DNA of 64,000 nucleotides from Fructobacillus broussonetiae (GCF_018437275.1 NZ_JAAMFK010000008.1:22493-86492), one strand, 5' to 3'. Counted from the stretch's first letter, positions 7,297-17,728 are shown. Notes: generated by a model from the letters alone, not told the origin. Numbers and translations are program-made.

Positions 7297-8277
7297 TGAC
7301 GATGAATGCCCTGGTCCAGCTTGTTTTGGATCATAGAAGGCAATCGCCGCGTTGACTGCTGCTGGCCCCTGACCAAATCCCGTGGCAATCAAATCCGCAT
7401 GGCCTTCATAGGAAGATAAATCGCCGATTGCAAAGAGCCCCGGTTCCTTTGTTTCCATCTGATTTTTTACAGCCAATCCCGCCTTGTCCCAGTCGACGTC
7501 GATTTTCCAATCACGCTCGGCCTGACCATTGGTCTTGAAGCCGTATTGGACAAGAAGGTCATCCACTTCGATGCTCTCAGCAACTTCCTTTTCCTTTGTT
7601 AAAGAAAGGTTCAGTTTCAAGCGACCGTTTGCCGTTTTGACTGCGGATAACACCTTGTAAGGCGTCTTCTTTTCCACAGCGGAATTTTCCAGCTCTTTTA
7701 CCGATTGTTCCAAAGCGCGGAAAGAATCCCGGCGGTGAATCAAGGTCGTTTTCTTCGCACGCTTTTCGATTTCGTTTGCCAGGTCCACAGCAGAATCACC
7801 ACCGCCAAGAACCGCGACTTCTCGTCCGTCATAGGCGTTTAGGTCAGGTGCGAAGTAGGCCAGTCCGTGACCGAGCAATTCTTCTTCGTTTTCAACTTGT
7901 AAGCGGCGGGGTGAAAAAGCACCCTTGCCTGAAGCAAGGATGACGGCCTTCGCCAGCATCGTTTCATCCCCATTTACTTCCACTACGAATTCATCGCCGA
8001 CCTTTTCCAAGTTCGTCACTTTGTGGTTGGTCAAGACAGGCAGATCAAACCGTTTGCTCTGCTCTTCCAAGCGTTGAATTAATTCCCGTCCGGTCATTCC
8101 CGCCATCGCTGGAACGTCCCAAATCTTTTTATCTGGATAAAGCGTTGTCACTTGCCCACCAATTTCCGGCAAGGCTTCTAAGACGGCGACCTTAACGTTT
8201 CGAAGTGAAGCGTAATAACCCGCAAAGAGCCCGACTGGACCAGCGCCAACTATCAAAATGTCGTACGTTTTATTCAT
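7282..8277 (-). CDS. Ferredoxin/flavodoxin-NADP(+) reductase, thioredoxin-reductase-like
   Basis: A 331-residue flavoprotein. The N-terminal FAD-binding GAGPVGLFAG (about residues 11-20), the NADPH-binding GGGDSAVDLA in the middle and the C-terminal FAIGDLSSYEGH fit the YumC-type reductases. The CxxC redox motif of true thioredoxin reductase is absent, which separates it from TrxB. It would pass electrons between NADPH and ferredoxin or flavodoxin in the cytoplasm. I chose the ATG at 8277 because SD GAAGG lies 9 nt before it; an in-frame TTG at 8283 is too close to the SD. Single gene. Confidence 0.9.
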   Translation of the reverse strand: MNKTYDILIVGAGPVGLFAGYYASLRNVKVAVLEALPEIGGQVTTLYPDKKIWDVPAMAGMTGRELIQRLEEQSKRFDLPVLTNHKVTNLEKVGDEFVVEVNGDETMLAKAVILASGKGAFSPRRLQVENEEELLGHGLAYFAPDLNAYDGREVAVLGGGDSAVDLANEIEKRAKKTTLIHRRDSFRALEQSVKELENSAVEKKTPYKVLSAVKTANGRLKLNLSLTKEKEVAESIEVDDLLVQYGFKTNGQAERDWKIDVDWDKAGLAVKNQMETKEPGLFAIGDLSSYEGHADLIATGFGQGPAAVNAAIAFYDPKQAGPGHSSSLNIE

Positions 8278-8380
8278 ACACAATAACCTTCGTTCGTATT
8301 TAACTGGATAAATTGCTATTTTTTACCTATATTGACCATTAATTTGCTATAATAACGTTAACAAAGAAAGGACTTTTCCC

Positions 8381-9337
8381 ATGCCGAAAGTAAAAATGAT
8401 TCTTGACCTCGATACTGGTGTCGATGACGCCTTAGCCCTTGCCTACGCGGTTGGACACGAAGATATCGATTTAATTGGAATTATTGCTTCCTATGGAAAC
8501 AACTTAACTTCCGTTACTGCTCAAAACTCACTTGATTTGCTCGACCTTCTCGGTCAAAACGACGTTCCCGTCTTCTACGGTGCCACGCACTCAACGACGA
8601 CCGATGACTTCACGGTCATGGAAGTTTCAAAGACTATCCACGGCCAAAATGGTGTCGGTGATGTCTTGGTTCCGAAGTCTAAGCGCGCCGTTTCAGAACA
8701 ATCCGGTGTGGACTTCTTGATTGAAGCCGCTCACAAGTACCAAGACGAACTCGTTTACTTGCCAACCGGACCATTAACTAACTTGGCTTTGGCCCTGGAA
8801 AAGGACCCAGAAGTTGGAAAGCTCATCGGACAAACCACTTTGATGGGTGGCGCCTTGACTGTTCCTGGAAATGTCACGCCATTCACCGAAGCAAACATCA
8901 ACCAAGATCCTGAAGCCGCAGACATCGTCTTCCACCAACAGGACAAGTTGACCATGGTTGGGCTGGACGTTACGTTACGTACCTTGCTGACAAAGCAACA
9001 CACTGCTGAATGGCGCAATCTTGGAACAACCCAAGGAAAGCTCTATGCAGATATCATGGACTACTACATCGATGCCTATTATAACCTAGACATCGACAAA
9101 CGTGGAGCCGCATTGCACGATCCACTCGCCGTGGCCGTTGCCGTTCAACCGGGTTACGTGGACACCATGCCATTGAACATGAAGGTCACAACGGATAAGA
9201 AGACGGGTGACTACGGTCGTACCATCGGTGACACAGATCAATTGCTTGATCCATGCCACTCGCAAGCAGCCATCTTAGTTGACCAAGAACGTTTTGTTTC
9301 TGACTTCCAGAACATGATGAAGAAGGTCTTAGCCTAA
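8381..9337 (+). CDS. Inosine/uridine-preferring nucleoside hydrolase
   Basis: A 318-residue cytoplasmic hydrolase that splits ribonucleosides into base and ribose. The family signature DLDTGVDDALA is at residues 8-18, with a second calcium/ribose-binding region at GPLTNLALAL and a C-terminal HDPLAVAVAV block. SD AAAGGA before the ATG. The ribose released could enter through RbsK and RpiA, both encoded in this window, into the phosphoketolase pathway (inference). Convergent with pgi across a shared terminator. Base preference cannot be assigned. Confidence 0.92.
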   Translation: MPKVKMILDLDTGVDDALALAYAVGHEDIDLIGIIASYGNNLTSVTAQNSLDLLDLLGQNDVPVFYGATHSTTTDDFTVMEVSKTIHGQNGVGDVLVPKSKRAVSEQSGVDFLIEAAHKYQDELVYLPTGPLTNLALALEKDPEVGKLIGQTTLMGGALTVPGNVTPFTEANINQDPEAADIVFHQQDKLTMVGLDVTLRTLLTKQHTAEWRNLGTTQGKLYADIMDYYIDAYYNLDIDKRGAALHDPLAVAVAVQPGYVDTMPLNMKVTTDKKTGDYGRTIGDTDQLLDPCHSQAAILVDQERFVSDFQNMMKKVLA

Positions 9338-9350
9338 AATTTAAGCATCA

Positions 9351-9379
9351 AAAAAAGCCCCAAATCCATGGGGCTTTTT
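9351..9379. terminator. Bidirectional terminator between nucleoside hydrolase and pgi
   Basis: AAAAAAGCCCC-AAATCCAT-GGGGCTTTTT, with A and T runs on both sides, between two convergent stops. Confidence 0.92.
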
Positions 9380-9399
9380 CCTTTGCATTTTTATATCGC

Positions 9400-10752
9400 T
9401 TACTTCTTCAGGCGATTTTCGTAAACCTTGCTTTGTTCTTCGTAACCAGGCTTTCCTAGGAGCGCAAACATTGCGGTCTTATATGCTTCAACACCCGGTT
9501 GATTAAAGGGGTTGATGCCAAAGAGGTATCCAGAAATTCCAACGGCCATTTCGAAGAAGTAAATCATGTAACCCAACGTGTAGGCGTCTTGCTTTGGCAA
9601 GTGAACAGCCAAGTTTGGAACACCACCATCGACGTGGGCCATGACAACACCTTGGAAGGCCTTCGTGTTCACTTCATCAATGGTCTTTCCCTCAAGGTAA
9701 GCCAAACCATCGTTGTTTTCAGCTTCGATTGGCAAGTCCAAGTTAGAAAGAGGGTTATCCAACTTCACAACCGTTTCAAAGAGGTCGCGACGACCTTCTT
9801 GGATGTATTGACCAAGGGAGTGCAAGTCCGTTGAATAGTTTGCAGAAGAAGGGTAAATGCCCTTTTGATTCTTCCCTTCAGACTCACCCATCAACTGCTT
9901 CCACCATTCAGACAAGTACTGCATGCTTGGTTCCCAGTTAATTAAGAGCTCGGTTGTATACCCCTTGTCGTAAAGAATCCGACGGATTGCGGCATACTTG
10001 TATGCGTCGTTCTTCTTCAAATCCGAATCTGTGTATTCGTTTTTCGCATCTGCCGCCCCTTGCATCAAGGCGTCGATGTCAGCCCCAGAGGCAGCAATTG
10101 GCAACAAGCCGACGGCCGTCAAAACGGAGAAGCGACCGCCAATTCCATCAGGAATCGTGAAGGTTTCATAGTTTTTCAAAGCAGCTTCGCCATGCAGGGC
10201 GCCCACGTTAGCATCCGTCGTGGCGTAAATGCGCTTTTTGGCACCTTCTTCACCATACTTCTTTTCAAGTAACTGCTTGAAAACTCGGAAAGCCATTGAT
10301 GGTTCCGTTGTCGTTCCGGATTTAGAAATCACGTTCACCGAAAAGTCCTGGTCCCCCAAGACGCGAATCAAGTCATTCAAGTAAGAAGCAGAAGTTGAGT
10401 TTCCAGCGTAATAAATCTTCACGCCGTCACGTTCTTCATCCGACAATTCGTTTGAAAACATTGGGTGCAAGAAATCAATGGCCATTTTGGCACCGAGGTA
10501 TGAACCACCAATTCCGATGACAACCAGCGCCTTTGATTCGGACTTAATTTTCTGTGCAGCCTTCTTGATGCGGTCAAATTCCGCCTTATCATAAGTTTCT
10601 GGCCAGTCGATCCAGTCCGTGTAATCCGCACCGGCTCCAGTTCCATTCCGCAAGGTTTGGTCAGCCATCGTAACAAGTGGTTGCATCTCATCTAATTCGT
10701 GATCAGCGACAAACGGTGCGATGTCTTTTGATTCAAACGTAATGTGTGCCAT
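9400..10752 (-). CDS. pgi: Glucose-6-phosphate isomerase
   Basis: A 450-residue enzyme interconverting glucose 6-phosphate and fructose 6-phosphate. Motifs [10 protein letters not shown] (about residues 80-89), SKSGTTTEP (about 143-151), and the C-terminal region around NQPGVEAYK are the PGI signatures. Length is that of the short bacterial class. SD GAAGG precedes ATG 10752. Single gene with its own terminator. In a phosphoketolase organism it lets fructose 6-phosphate feed into the zwf branch. Confidence 0.97.
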   Translation of the reverse strand: MAHITFESKDIAPFVADHELDEMQPLVTMADQTLRNGTGAGADYTDWIDWPETYDKAEFDRIKKAAQKIKSESKALVVIGIGGSYLGAKMAIDFLHPMFSNELSDEERDGVKIYYAGNSTSASYLNDLIRVLGDQDFSVNVISKSGTTTEPSMAFRVFKQLLEKKYGEEGAKKRIYATTDANVGALHGEAALKNYETFTIPDGIGGRFSVLTAVGLLPIAASGADIDALMQGAADAKNEYTDSDLKKNDAYKYAAIRRILYDKGYTTELLINWEPSMQYLSEWWKQLMGESEGKNQKGIYPSSANYSTDLHSLGQYIQEGRRDLFETVVKLDNPLSNLDLPIEAENNDGLAYLEGKTIDEVNTKAFQGVVMAHVDGGVPNLAVHLPKQDAYTLGYMIYFFEMAVGISGYLFGINPFNQPGVEAYKTAMFALLGKPGYEEQSKVYENRLKK

Positions 10753-10875
10753 GTATTAACCTTCTTTAAGTGTTCTATCGTACTCTTATTATAACTTTTT
10801 GAGTGGTTGTTTTTCCAAAGCTTTTTCGCATTTCTCTTTGGATTTAACGTGCGCCTAGTCCAGCCTTATTCGGAC

Positions 10876-10908
10876 AAAAAAGCACTAGCAACAATGGCTA
10901 GTGCTTTT
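10876..10908 (-). terminator. Terminator of the deoxynucleoside kinase gene
   Basis: AAAAGCACTAGC and GCTAGTGCTTTT form a 12-bp stem; it lies 12 nt after the stop codon. Confidence 0.92.
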
Positions 10909-10919
10909 AGCATTGATGA

Positions 10920-11561
10920 TTAGCCCGCCTTGACTTCGGCAAGTTTTTCATCAATCATTTGAAGAACCTTTTCCTTAGCAGCTGGGTCTTCGACAAAGTT
11001 TAATTCATCCCCGTTGATCAACAACTTTGGTGAACGATCGTATTGGTCAAACCAAGCTTCATAACGTTCGTTTAAGTCCTTGTAGTACTGGTACAAGTCC
11101 GGATCTTGTTCAACCTGTTCGAAAGGACGACCGCGTTTTTGGATGCGCTTTAACATCGTTTTTAAGGACACACGGACGTGAATCAAGAGGTCCGGTGTCT
11201 TTAACTGATGTTCCTCATCAACTTCTTCTAAGACGTTGTTAACGAGGTCCTTGTAGATTTCTACCTCAGTTTGCGTCGCACGACCCAGGTCAGCGTTCAA
11301 CTGGAAGAGCAAAGCGTCTTCAAAGATTGAACGGTCCAAAATGGCCGTTTCTTCCTTTTGCGCTTCCATGATTTGTTCGAGACGTGTGTTCAAGAAGTAC
11401 ACTTGGAGTAAGAAGGCGTACTTCTTTGGATCTTGGTAAAAGAGTGGCAGGATTGGGTTGTTATCCACGCTTTCGTAGTAGGCTTTTCCGCCCAGGTGTT
11501 CCGATAAGATATCGGTCAAACTCGTTTTTCCGGCACCGATGGTCCCTGCCAATACAATCAT
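10920..11561 (-). CDS. Deoxynucleoside kinase
   Basis: A 213-residue salvage kinase of the dGK/dAK/dCK family. The P-loop GTIGAGKTS is at residues 6-14, the substrate-binding YESVDNNPILPLFY follows, and the DRS motif occurs in AILDRSIFED. A C-terminal lid region carries KRIQKRGRPFE. It phosphorylates deoxynucleosides at the 5' position; which base is preferred cannot be read from sequence. SD AGGAG is 9 nt before the ATG. Single gene; a TATACT -10 lies upstream. Confidence 0.9.
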   Translation of the reverse strand: MIVLAGTIGAGKTSLTDILSEHLGGKAYYESVDNNPILPLFYQDPKKYAFLLQVYFLNTRLEQIMEAQKEETAILDRSIFEDALLFQLNADLGRATQTEVEIYKDLVNNVLEEVDEEHQLKTPDLLIHVRVSLKTMLKRIQKRGRPFEQVEQDPDLYQYYKDLNERYEAWFDQYDRSPKLLINGDELNFVEDPAAKEKVLQMIDEKLAEVKAG

Positions 11562-11646
11562 ATATTCATCTCCTAAAACTCACTTTCTTTAGTATAGCAA
11601 AGGAAAGAAAAAGATAGCAGTCTTGACATTCATAAATTCTTCAAAT

Positions 11647-11678
11647 AAAAAGCACCAGCGCTGTGCTGGTGCTTTTTT
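11647..11678 (-). terminator. Terminator of htrA
   Basis: AAAAAGCACCAGC / GCTGGTGCTTTTTT stem, 22 nt past the htrA stop. Confidence 0.93.
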
Positions 11679-11699
11679 GAAGCTTATTTATCACTTTGG

Positions 11700-12824
11700 T
11701 TACGATTTCAAAGACTGGTTCAACTTCACGGTCACCGTCTTCTTTTCCGTACCACGGTAGTAGGTCAATTTAACCTTGTCGCCCACCTTGTGGCTGTGTA
11801 GCTTTTCCCGCAAATCAGCCTGCGAGCTAACTTTTTGTCCATCGATAGCAACAATGAGGTCGTACTTCTGCAACTTCGCCTTTGCAGCCGGTGAACCATC
11901 ATTGACTTGGTAGATAACGACACCACCAGCCAAGTCAGTTGGCAACTTCAACGTGTCTTTTTGTTCGTCTGCTGGGACCTGCGAAAGGTTAATCATCGAA
12001 ATTCCAAGTGCCGGACGTGTAACGGAACCGTACTTGACCAGCTTGTTCACGATATCAACCACCTGGTTAGAAGGAATGGCAAAACCAATCCCTTCAACAG
12101 CGGAACCTGAATTTGAGCTAGACAACTTCATGGAGTTGATTCCAACGACTTGTCCGGCCAGATTAATCAAGGCACCACCTGAGTTACCAGGATTAATGGC
12201 CGCATCCGTTTGGATAACCGTTGATCCGCCATAGTTTTGACTTGATTCAGAATCTGAGTTTACCAGGCGCTTTGTTGCCGAAACAATTCCTTCCGTTAAG
12301 GAAGAAGCATACTGTGAACCAAGTGGAGAACCAATTGCCAACACCTTTTCACCGACAGAAAGAACATCGGAATCGCCAAAGGATGCGGCGGACAAGTCAC
12401 TCGTATCAGACACCTTCAAAACAGCTAAGTCCGTTAAGGAATCCTTTCCGACGAGTTCAGCAACCTGCGTTTGGTTCCCGTGAGTGATGATTTGAATCTT
12501 TTTAGCACCATCGATCACGTGGTTGTTGGTGACGATGAAGGCGGACCCATCCGCCTTCTTGTATACAACACCAGAACCTTCTGAAGATTCTTCGGTTTGA
12601 TTCTTAAAGTTAATGACGGAAACCACGGCGTTTGCAACCTTGTTATATGCCGTGGAAGCAGTATCAGAGGAAAATAGCTTTTCAGTTTTGCTCGACTTGA
12701 GGGCGACTTTGGTATGGGTAACTTGATAGTTTTGGTAGATTTCTTGACCAGCAAGGACAGCTGACCCACCAATTAAACCGGCAAAGGCCCCGGCTAAAAT
12801 TAACTTTGTAAGCTTATTTTCCAT
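11700..12824 (-). CDS. htrA: HtrA-type serine protease with PDZ domain
   Basis: A 374-residue membrane-anchored surface protease. One N-terminal membrane segment (residues 7-27), a trypsin-like domain with catalytic His102 (TNNHVI), Asp132 (LTDLAVL) and Ser215 (NPGNSGG), then one PDZ domain (about 270-365, GVVIYQV...LIVAIDGQKV). It degrades or refolds misfolded exported proteins. SD GGAG. It lies 68 nt downstream of walK, the position htrA often takes in Firmicutes, but the walH, walI and walJ genes that usually separate them are missing here. Confidence 0.95.
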   Translation of the reverse strand: MENKLTKLILAGAFAGLIGGSAVLAGQEIYQNYQVTHTKVALKSSKTEKLFSSDTASTAYNKVANAVVSVINFKNQTEESSEGSGVVYKKADGSAFIVTNNHVIDGAKKIQIITHGNQTQVAELVGKDSLTDLAVLKVSDTSDLSAASFGDSDVLSVGEKVLAIGSPLGSQYASSLTEGIVSATKRLVNSDSESSQNYGGSTVIQTDAAINPGNSGGALINLAGQVVGINSMKLSSSNSGSAVEGIGFAIPSNQVVDIVNKLVKYGSVTRPALGISMINLSQVPADEQKDTLKLPTDLAGGVVIYQVNDGSPAAKAKLQKYDLIVAIDGQKVSSQADLREKLHSHKVGDKVKLTYYRGTEKKTVTVKLNQSLKS

Positions 12825-12892
12825 ATCAAATCTCCAAATTTTACTGCTATCAGTTTAGCGAATCCCAATTAACTATAAATTAAGACAATTCA

Positions 12893-14737
12893 CTAATCAT
12901 CCCAGTTGTTATCAGACTGAAGCAATTCATCATCAACAAAGGCAAGTTCCAATTTGAAAGTTGAGCCGACACCTTCTTCTGACTCCACCCAAATTTTACC
13001 ACCGAATGTTTCAATCACTTCCTTCGAAATGGCCAACCCTAATCCAGTACCACCCATGGCACGAGAGCGGGACTTATCCACTCGGAAGAACCGATCGAAG
13101 ACGCGCTCTTGGTCCTTCTTTGGAATTCCAAGCCCCTGATCAGAAATCGCCACTTGGACGTTTTCACCATGCTTTTGAAGGGTTACCGTGATGGTTCCAC
13201 CATCCGGTGAATACTTCATCGCGTTGTTCAACAAGTTATCAAGCACTTGCATAATTTTGTCGTGATCAACGTCAACCCAGTACTCTTCTTCTGGAATGTG
13301 TCGCTCAATCTTAAGCGGCTTCTTGTTCAGCTCGTTGTGGTCATTTGACAAAATCATGTCAAAACGGTCCAGGACAAAGTTCATTAAGGCGTTCAAGTTC
13401 ACCAATTCCGTCTTAACTTCCATTGTTCCTTGGTCCATTCGAGACAATTCAAGCAAGTCTGAGACCATTCGCGTCATTCGACCCGTTTCATTTTGGATAA
13501 CGGACAAGAAGTTGTCCATCACCTCTGGGTTCTCCTTCGCCCCTTCTACAAGGACTTCCACGTAGGAAGTAACCGTTGTCAATGGTGTTCGAAGTTCGTG
13601 GGAAACGTTTGAAACGAAGGCTTTTCGTTCTTCTTCGGTCTTCAACTGAACCGTAACGTCGCGCAGAATCAAGATTAAGGCATTAATCATTCCAGAAGGA
13701 TCCTTAATCATTGAAATTCGAACTTCAATAATTCGATCACCCAAATCCATCGTGAACGGCTTTTTCGTTTTAATTAAGTCACGAATGTTTTGGTATTCTG
13801 GCATGTCCAAAATATCAAAGACGGGCTTTCCAAGTGTTTCGTACTCGTTGATCTTCAAGTAATTGGAAGCCACTTGGTTAATGATGGTTAAACGACCACG
13901 CGCATCCGTCAGTAAGACTCCGTCGTTCATGTGGTGCAAAACAGAGTAGAGACGGTTCTTTTCGTTTGAAATCATTTCCGTTGATGACGCAATCTTTTGC
14001 GACATCACGTTAACCGACTGTGCCAACTGAGCGATTTCGTTCGAACCGCCAATCTTGTTGACCATGGCGTAATCACCAGCGGTAATTCGAGCCGTCTGTT
14101 TGGAAATTTGTTCAATTGGTCGTGTCACTGTTCGCGAAAGGATAACCGCTAAGTAGAAGGCGGCCACCACCGTCAAAATACCGGCCAAAATAAAGAGCCA
14201 CATAATTCGACGGGCATTCGCGTAGATTTGGTGAAGGTTTCCATAGACAACGACGGCCCCGACCGTTTTGCCCTTATCGCCCTTCAAGACATTTGTCACA
14301 ATGACTTCTTGTCCACGGGCGCCATCGTTTGTTCGAACTTTTCGGTAGGCCAGATCACCACGCAGAGCCAACTTCGTGTTGGTATCCAAACGTTTTGTGA
14401 CTGTCCCCTTCTTCTTCAGTTCTTTTTGATCGGTCACAACTGATCCATTTTGATCATAAACCACGACGTTATCAACCATTCGATCGTCAAAGTCAATGAC
14501 GGCCCGGTGCATCGTGTTCTGTGCGTCTTCACTATCCGGTTTGTTCAATCCGTCAATCACCTGATTTTGGATGTAAGACGGCATTGTCAGCTTATCTTGG
14601 GAAGAAACTAAATCAGAATGTTCGATTTGATGAACGAAGAAAACACCAATCGATTCAAATAAGACGACAAAAAAAAGGACAAAAACCAGTGACATCCGGA
14701 AGCGAATTGATTGTAGAATACTTGAAAAAATCTTCAT
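12893..14737 (-). CDS. walK: Sensor histidine kinase WalK (VicK/YycG)
   Basis: A 614-residue membrane kinase. Two membrane segments (about 13-36 and 178-200) bracket an extracytoplasmic sensor region; then HAMP (about 202-255), a PAS domain (about 262-365), HisKA with the phospho-acceptor His380 in NVSHELRTPL, and a HATPase domain with DQGLGIPKKD and GGTGLGLAI. This is the full WalK layout. It controls cell-wall hydrolases through WalR. It starts 41 nt after walR; the SD is weak. Confidence 0.96.
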   Translation of the reverse strand: MKIFSSILQSIRFRMSLVFVLFFVVLFESIGVFFVHQIEHSDLVSSQDKLTMPSYIQNQVIDGLNKPDSEDAQNTMHRAVIDFDDRMVDNVVVYDQNGSVVTDQKELKKKGTVTKRLDTNTKLALRGDLAYRKVRTNDGARGQEVIVTNVLKGDKGKTVGAVVVYGNLHQIYANARRIMWLFILAGILTVVAAFYLAVILSRTVTRPIEQISKQTARITAGDYAMVNKIGGSNEIAQLAQSVNVMSQKIASSTEMISNEKNRLYSVLHHMNDGVLLTDARGRLTIINQVASNYLKINEYETLGKPVFDILDMPEYQNIRDLIKTKKPFTMDLGDRIIEVRISMIKDPSGMINALILILRDVTVQLKTEEERKAFVSNVSHELRTPLTTVTSYVEVLVEGAKENPEVMDNFLSVIQNETGRMTRMVSDLLELSRMDQGTMEVKTELVNLNALMNFVLDRFDMILSNDHNELNKKPLKIERHIPEEEYWVDVDHDKIMQVLDNLLNNAMKYSPDGGTITVTLQKHGENVQVAISDQGLGIPKKDQERVFDRFFRVDKSRSRAMGGTGLGLAISKEVIETFGGKIWVESEEGVGSTFKLELAFVDDELLQSDNNWDD

Positions 14738-14778
14738 TTTCGCACTTCGGCTACTGCCTTGTCCCCCTTAAATTGTGT

Positions 14779-15489
14779 TTAGTTTGCTTGCTTACCTGAT
14801 GAGAGATAGTATCCTACTCCACGACGAGTTCCTAACCATACTGGGTGAGAAGGCACGTCTTCAATCTTTTCACGCAAACGACGAACCGTAACATCGACGG
14901 CACGCACATCACCAAAGTAGTCATAACCCCAAACTTGACGAAGCAAGTTTTCACGGTTCATGACTTGGCCAATGTGTTGCGCCATGTAAGCCAACAATTC
15001 GAATTCACGGTGTGTCAATTCGACATCAACGCCGTCCTTTGTCACCATGTAAGTCTTGGTATGGATAACCAAGTTACCCAATTGGATATCATCTTGGTTT
15101 GTGGCGTTATCATCGTTTTGGCCTTGCGTGTGACGGTTACGAAGGTTAGCCTTAACACGGGCAACCAATTCACGGTTTGAGAATGGCTTCGTAATGTAAT
15201 CATCAGCTCCCATTTCAAGTCCGATAACCTTATCGATTTCGGAATCCTTGGCCGTTACCATGATAACCGGTGTCTTATCCTTCGCACGAATCTGGCGGAG
15301 CACTTCGATTCCTTCGATTTCAGGCAACATTTGATCCAACAAGACCAAGTCAGGATTTTCAGACTTGTACAAGTCCAAAGCTTCCTTACCGTCAGCTGCT
15401 GTAACAACTTCGTATCCTTCTTTTACCAAGTTGAATTTAATGATATCTGAAATAGGCTTTTCGTCATCTACGACTAAAACCTTATACAT
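14779..15489 (-). CDS. walR: Response regulator WalR (VicR/YycF)
   Basis: A 236-residue OmpR-type regulator: receiver domain with phospho-acceptor Asp52 (LVLLDQMLP), then a winged-helix DNA-binding domain with the conserved [20 protein letters not shown] segment, nearly invariant in WalR. I place the start at ATG 15489, where GGAG sits 9 nt upstream; an in-frame ATG at 15504 overlaps that SD and has none itself. First gene of walR-walK-htrA. Confidence 0.97.
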   Translation of the reverse strand: MYKVLVVDDEKPISDIIKFNLVKEGYEVVTAADGKEALDLYKSENPDLVLLDQMLPEIEGIEVLRQIRAKDKTPVIMVTAKDSEIDKVIGLEMGADDYITKPFSNRELVARVKANLRNRHTQGQNDDNATNQDDIQLGNLVIHTKTYMVTKDGVDVELTHREFELLAYMAQHIGQVMNRENLLRQVWGYDYFGDVRAVDVTVRRLREKIEDVPSHPVWLGTRRGVGYYLSSGKQAN

Positions 15490-15583
15490 AACCCCACGCT
15501 CCATTTAAAAAATTACTATATATGAGTAATTGTAACACAGTTGTGGCGTATGTTGACTTTTTTACTAAAATTGCTTCCATAAA

Positions 15584-15627
15584 AAAAGACCCTAATTTCG
15601 GCGCGCATGCCTCTACTAGGGTCTTTT
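15584..15627 (-). terminator. Terminator of prs
   Basis: AAAAGACCCTA and TAGGGTCTTTT pair across a loop containing GCGCGC; on the minus strand it follows the prs stop by about 65 nt. Confidence 0.8.
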
Positions 15628-15693
15628 GGTTCAATATCACGTTGATTCGTAAGATAAAAACGTCATATTTGTACCAGAAATCACTTATTTCAT

Positions 15694-16674
15694 TTATTGA
15701 TTGCGACGACGGAAACGGTGCTTGAACATTGGTGAGATGGCTTCGTTCATGGATACACGACGAATGGCTTCACCAATCAATTCACCAACTGACACAATTT
15801 CCAACTTGTCGAACTTCTTTGAGTCAGGCAAGTTGATGGAGTCGGTCACGATAACCTTCGTGAAGACGGAGTTTTGTAAGCGTTCCAAAGCGGGTCCTGA
15901 GAACACCGCGTGAGATGCTGCAACGTAAACTTCCTTGGCACCGTGTTCCAATACCAATTGAGCACCTTGGGTAATCGTACCGGCCGTATCGATCATGTCG
16001 TCGACCATGATGGCCGTCTTTCCAGCAACATCACCAACGATTGAACCAACTTCGGCAACGTTTGGCTTTGGTCGTCGCTTGTCGATAACAGCAACAGGTG
16101 CGTCCAATCCAAGCATGTTGTTCAAGTTACGGGCACGGGTCATTCCACCATGGTCAGGTGAAACAACAACGGCGTTTTCCTTGTCGGCAATCCCCGTTTC
16201 AATCAAGTAGTCAGCCAAAAGTGGCGCACCTTGAAGGTGGTCCATTGGCAAGTCGAAGAATCCTTGGATTTGCGCAGCGTGCAAATCAAGGGCCATGACA
16301 CGGGTGGCACCAGCACGTTCGATCATGTTGGCAACCAACTTGGCCGTGATTGGTTCGCGTGAGCGAGCCTTGCGGTCCTGACGAGCGTATCCATAGTATG
16401 GCAGAACAACGTTGATTTGTTCAGCAGATGCCCGCTTCAAGGCATCAATCATAATCAAGAGTTCCATCAAGTTATCGTTAACCGGTTGTGACGTTGACTG
16501 GATAACGAAAACATTGGCACCACGAACAGATTCTTCGATGTTAATCTGTACTTCACCGTCAGCGAAGCGCTTAACGGAAATATCAGAAAGTGGCACACCA
16601 ACTTCGGCTGCGATCTTTTCAGCTAAAGGATGATTCGATGACAGGGAAAAAAGTTTAAGATTTGACTGTGACAT
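15694..16674 (-). CDS. prs: Ribose-phosphate pyrophosphokinase
   Basis: A 326-residue enzyme making PRPP from ribose 5-phosphate and ATP, for nucleotide, His and Trp synthesis. Motifs: [16 protein letters not shown] (N-terminal), [10 protein letters not shown] (flexible loop), [12 protein letters not shown] (metal binding) and the PRPP-binding [18 protein letters not shown]. Single gene. The ribose-5-phosphate pool is shared with RpiA and RbsK of this window. Confidence 0.97.
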   Translation of the reverse strand: MSQSNLKLFSLSSNHPLAEKIAAEVGVPLSDISVKRFADGEVQINIEESVRGANVFVIQSTSQPVNDNLMELLIMIDALKRASAEQINVVLPYYGYARQDRKARSREPITAKLVANMIERAGATRVMALDLHAAQIQGFFDLPMDHLQGAPLLADYLIETGIADKENAVVVSPDHGGMTRARNLNNMLGLDAPVAVIDKRRPKPNVAEVGSIVGDVAGKTAIMVDDMIDTAGTITQGAQLVLEHGAKEVYVAASHAVFSGPALERLQNSVFTKVIVTDSINLPDSKKFDKLEIVSVGELIGEAIRRVSMNEAISPMFKHRFRRRNQ

Positions 16675-16786
16675 AGACTACTCCAAGCGTAAATTGACTA
16701 ATTCAATGTCTATTATACCAATAATTGACGCAAAACTGGATAGAAAAAAGGGCGATTTTCCATCGACCTTTCCTTTTTCAGATGCC

Positions 16787-16803
16787 AAAGTCAAACCCGG
16801 TCC
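16787..16803 (-). repeat. Intergenic GACTTT element, copy 4 (type A)
   Basis: AAAGTCAAACCCGGTCC, directly abutting the stop codon of the HAD phosphatase gene. On the minus strand it reads GGACCGGGTTTGACTTT. Confidence 0.7.
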
Positions 16804-17622
16804 TTACTTGTTTAAAGCGTACTTGTTAATGGCGTTCGCCACACCATCATGGTTGTTGTCCGTCGTTTCAACGTTTGCCGTTTCTTTAATCAATGGCACG
16901 GCATTTCCCATTGCTACACCGATTCCAGCAGCCTCAATCATCGTCACATCATTTTCCTGATCTCCGATGGCCATTGTTTCTTCGGGTTTGATTCCGAGCT
17001 TATCCGCCAAGGCCAACATCGCCTTCCCCTTTGAAGCAATTTTGTTCATAAATTCCAAGTTATTTGGCGTTGAACGAACGACGTTCGCACGGTTCTTCAA
17101 GTCCGCTGGAACAGAAGCTTGGACACGGTCCATTTCGTCTTCTTCACCAATAATCATTGCCTTAACGAAAGGTACATCCTTTAATTCCTTCACAGAATCA
17201 ATCGTCTTCAAGGGCAATTGAACGACGTAGTTTTCTTGAGCGACAAAAACGTTTGATTCACGATTCAACGTGTAGGCGTATTCGTCTGATTCAACTTGCA
17301 AGTAGGCCTTTTCTTTTTGTGCATAAGCCAAGGCTTCCTCAAACAAATCCCACGGCAATGATTCATGGTAAACGTCCGTTGCATGATCAGTTGAACGTGC
17401 AACACCACCATTGTGCGTGATGACATACTTGTCGTTAGCAACCAGTCCTAAGTCAGAAATAACCTTTTTCACACCTGTTGCAGGTCGTCCCGTTGTGATA
17501 ACAACATAAATGCCAGCTTCAGTTGCTTCCGTAACAGCCTTTTTCACGGCCGGCGTAATCTCTCGGCTGTCATTCAAAAGTGTTCCGTCGATATCAATCG
17601 AAATTAATTTAATCGTATTCAT
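16804..17622 (-). CDS. Cof-type HAD-IIB sugar-phosphate phosphatase
   Basis: A 272-residue cytoplasmic phosphatase. Motif I DIDGTLLND (nucleophile Asp at residue 9), motif II TTGRP, Lys of motif III in the SKGKAMLALADKLG segment, motif IV GDQENDVTMIEAAG. A large C2 cap between motifs II and III marks the Cof/YidA group, which act on diverse sugar phosphates. SD AAGGA. Downstream of its stop the DNA has only a dispersed element, not a clear terminator. Confidence 0.92.
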   Translation of the reverse strand: MNTIKLISIDIDGTLLNDSREITPAVKKAVTEATEAGIYVVITTGRPATGVKKVISDLGLVANDKYVITHNGGVARSTDHATDVYHESLPWDLFEEALAYAQKEKAYLQVESDEYAYTLNRESNVFVAQENYVVQLPLKTIDSVKELKDVPFVKAMIIGEEDEMDRVQASVPADLKNRANVVRSTPNNLEFMNKIASKGKAMLALADKLGIKPEETMAIGDQENDVTMIEAAGIGVAMGNAVPLIKETANVETTDNNHDGVANAINKYALNK

Positions 17623-17681
17623 AGCGGTTTTCCTTCCTCAATTAGGGCTATTATAGCAGAATTCATCCGTCTTTTTTGTAT

Positions 17682-17712
17682 AAAAAAAGAGCCAGCTTTC
17701 GCTAGCTCTTTT
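17682..17712 (-). terminator. Terminator of xpkA
   Basis: AAAAGAGC-C-AGC-TTTC-GCT-A-GCTCTTTT: stem with one internal mismatch, 17 nt after the xpkA stop. Confidence 0.9.
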
Positions 17713-17728
17713 GAAGGGAGTGTTCAGC

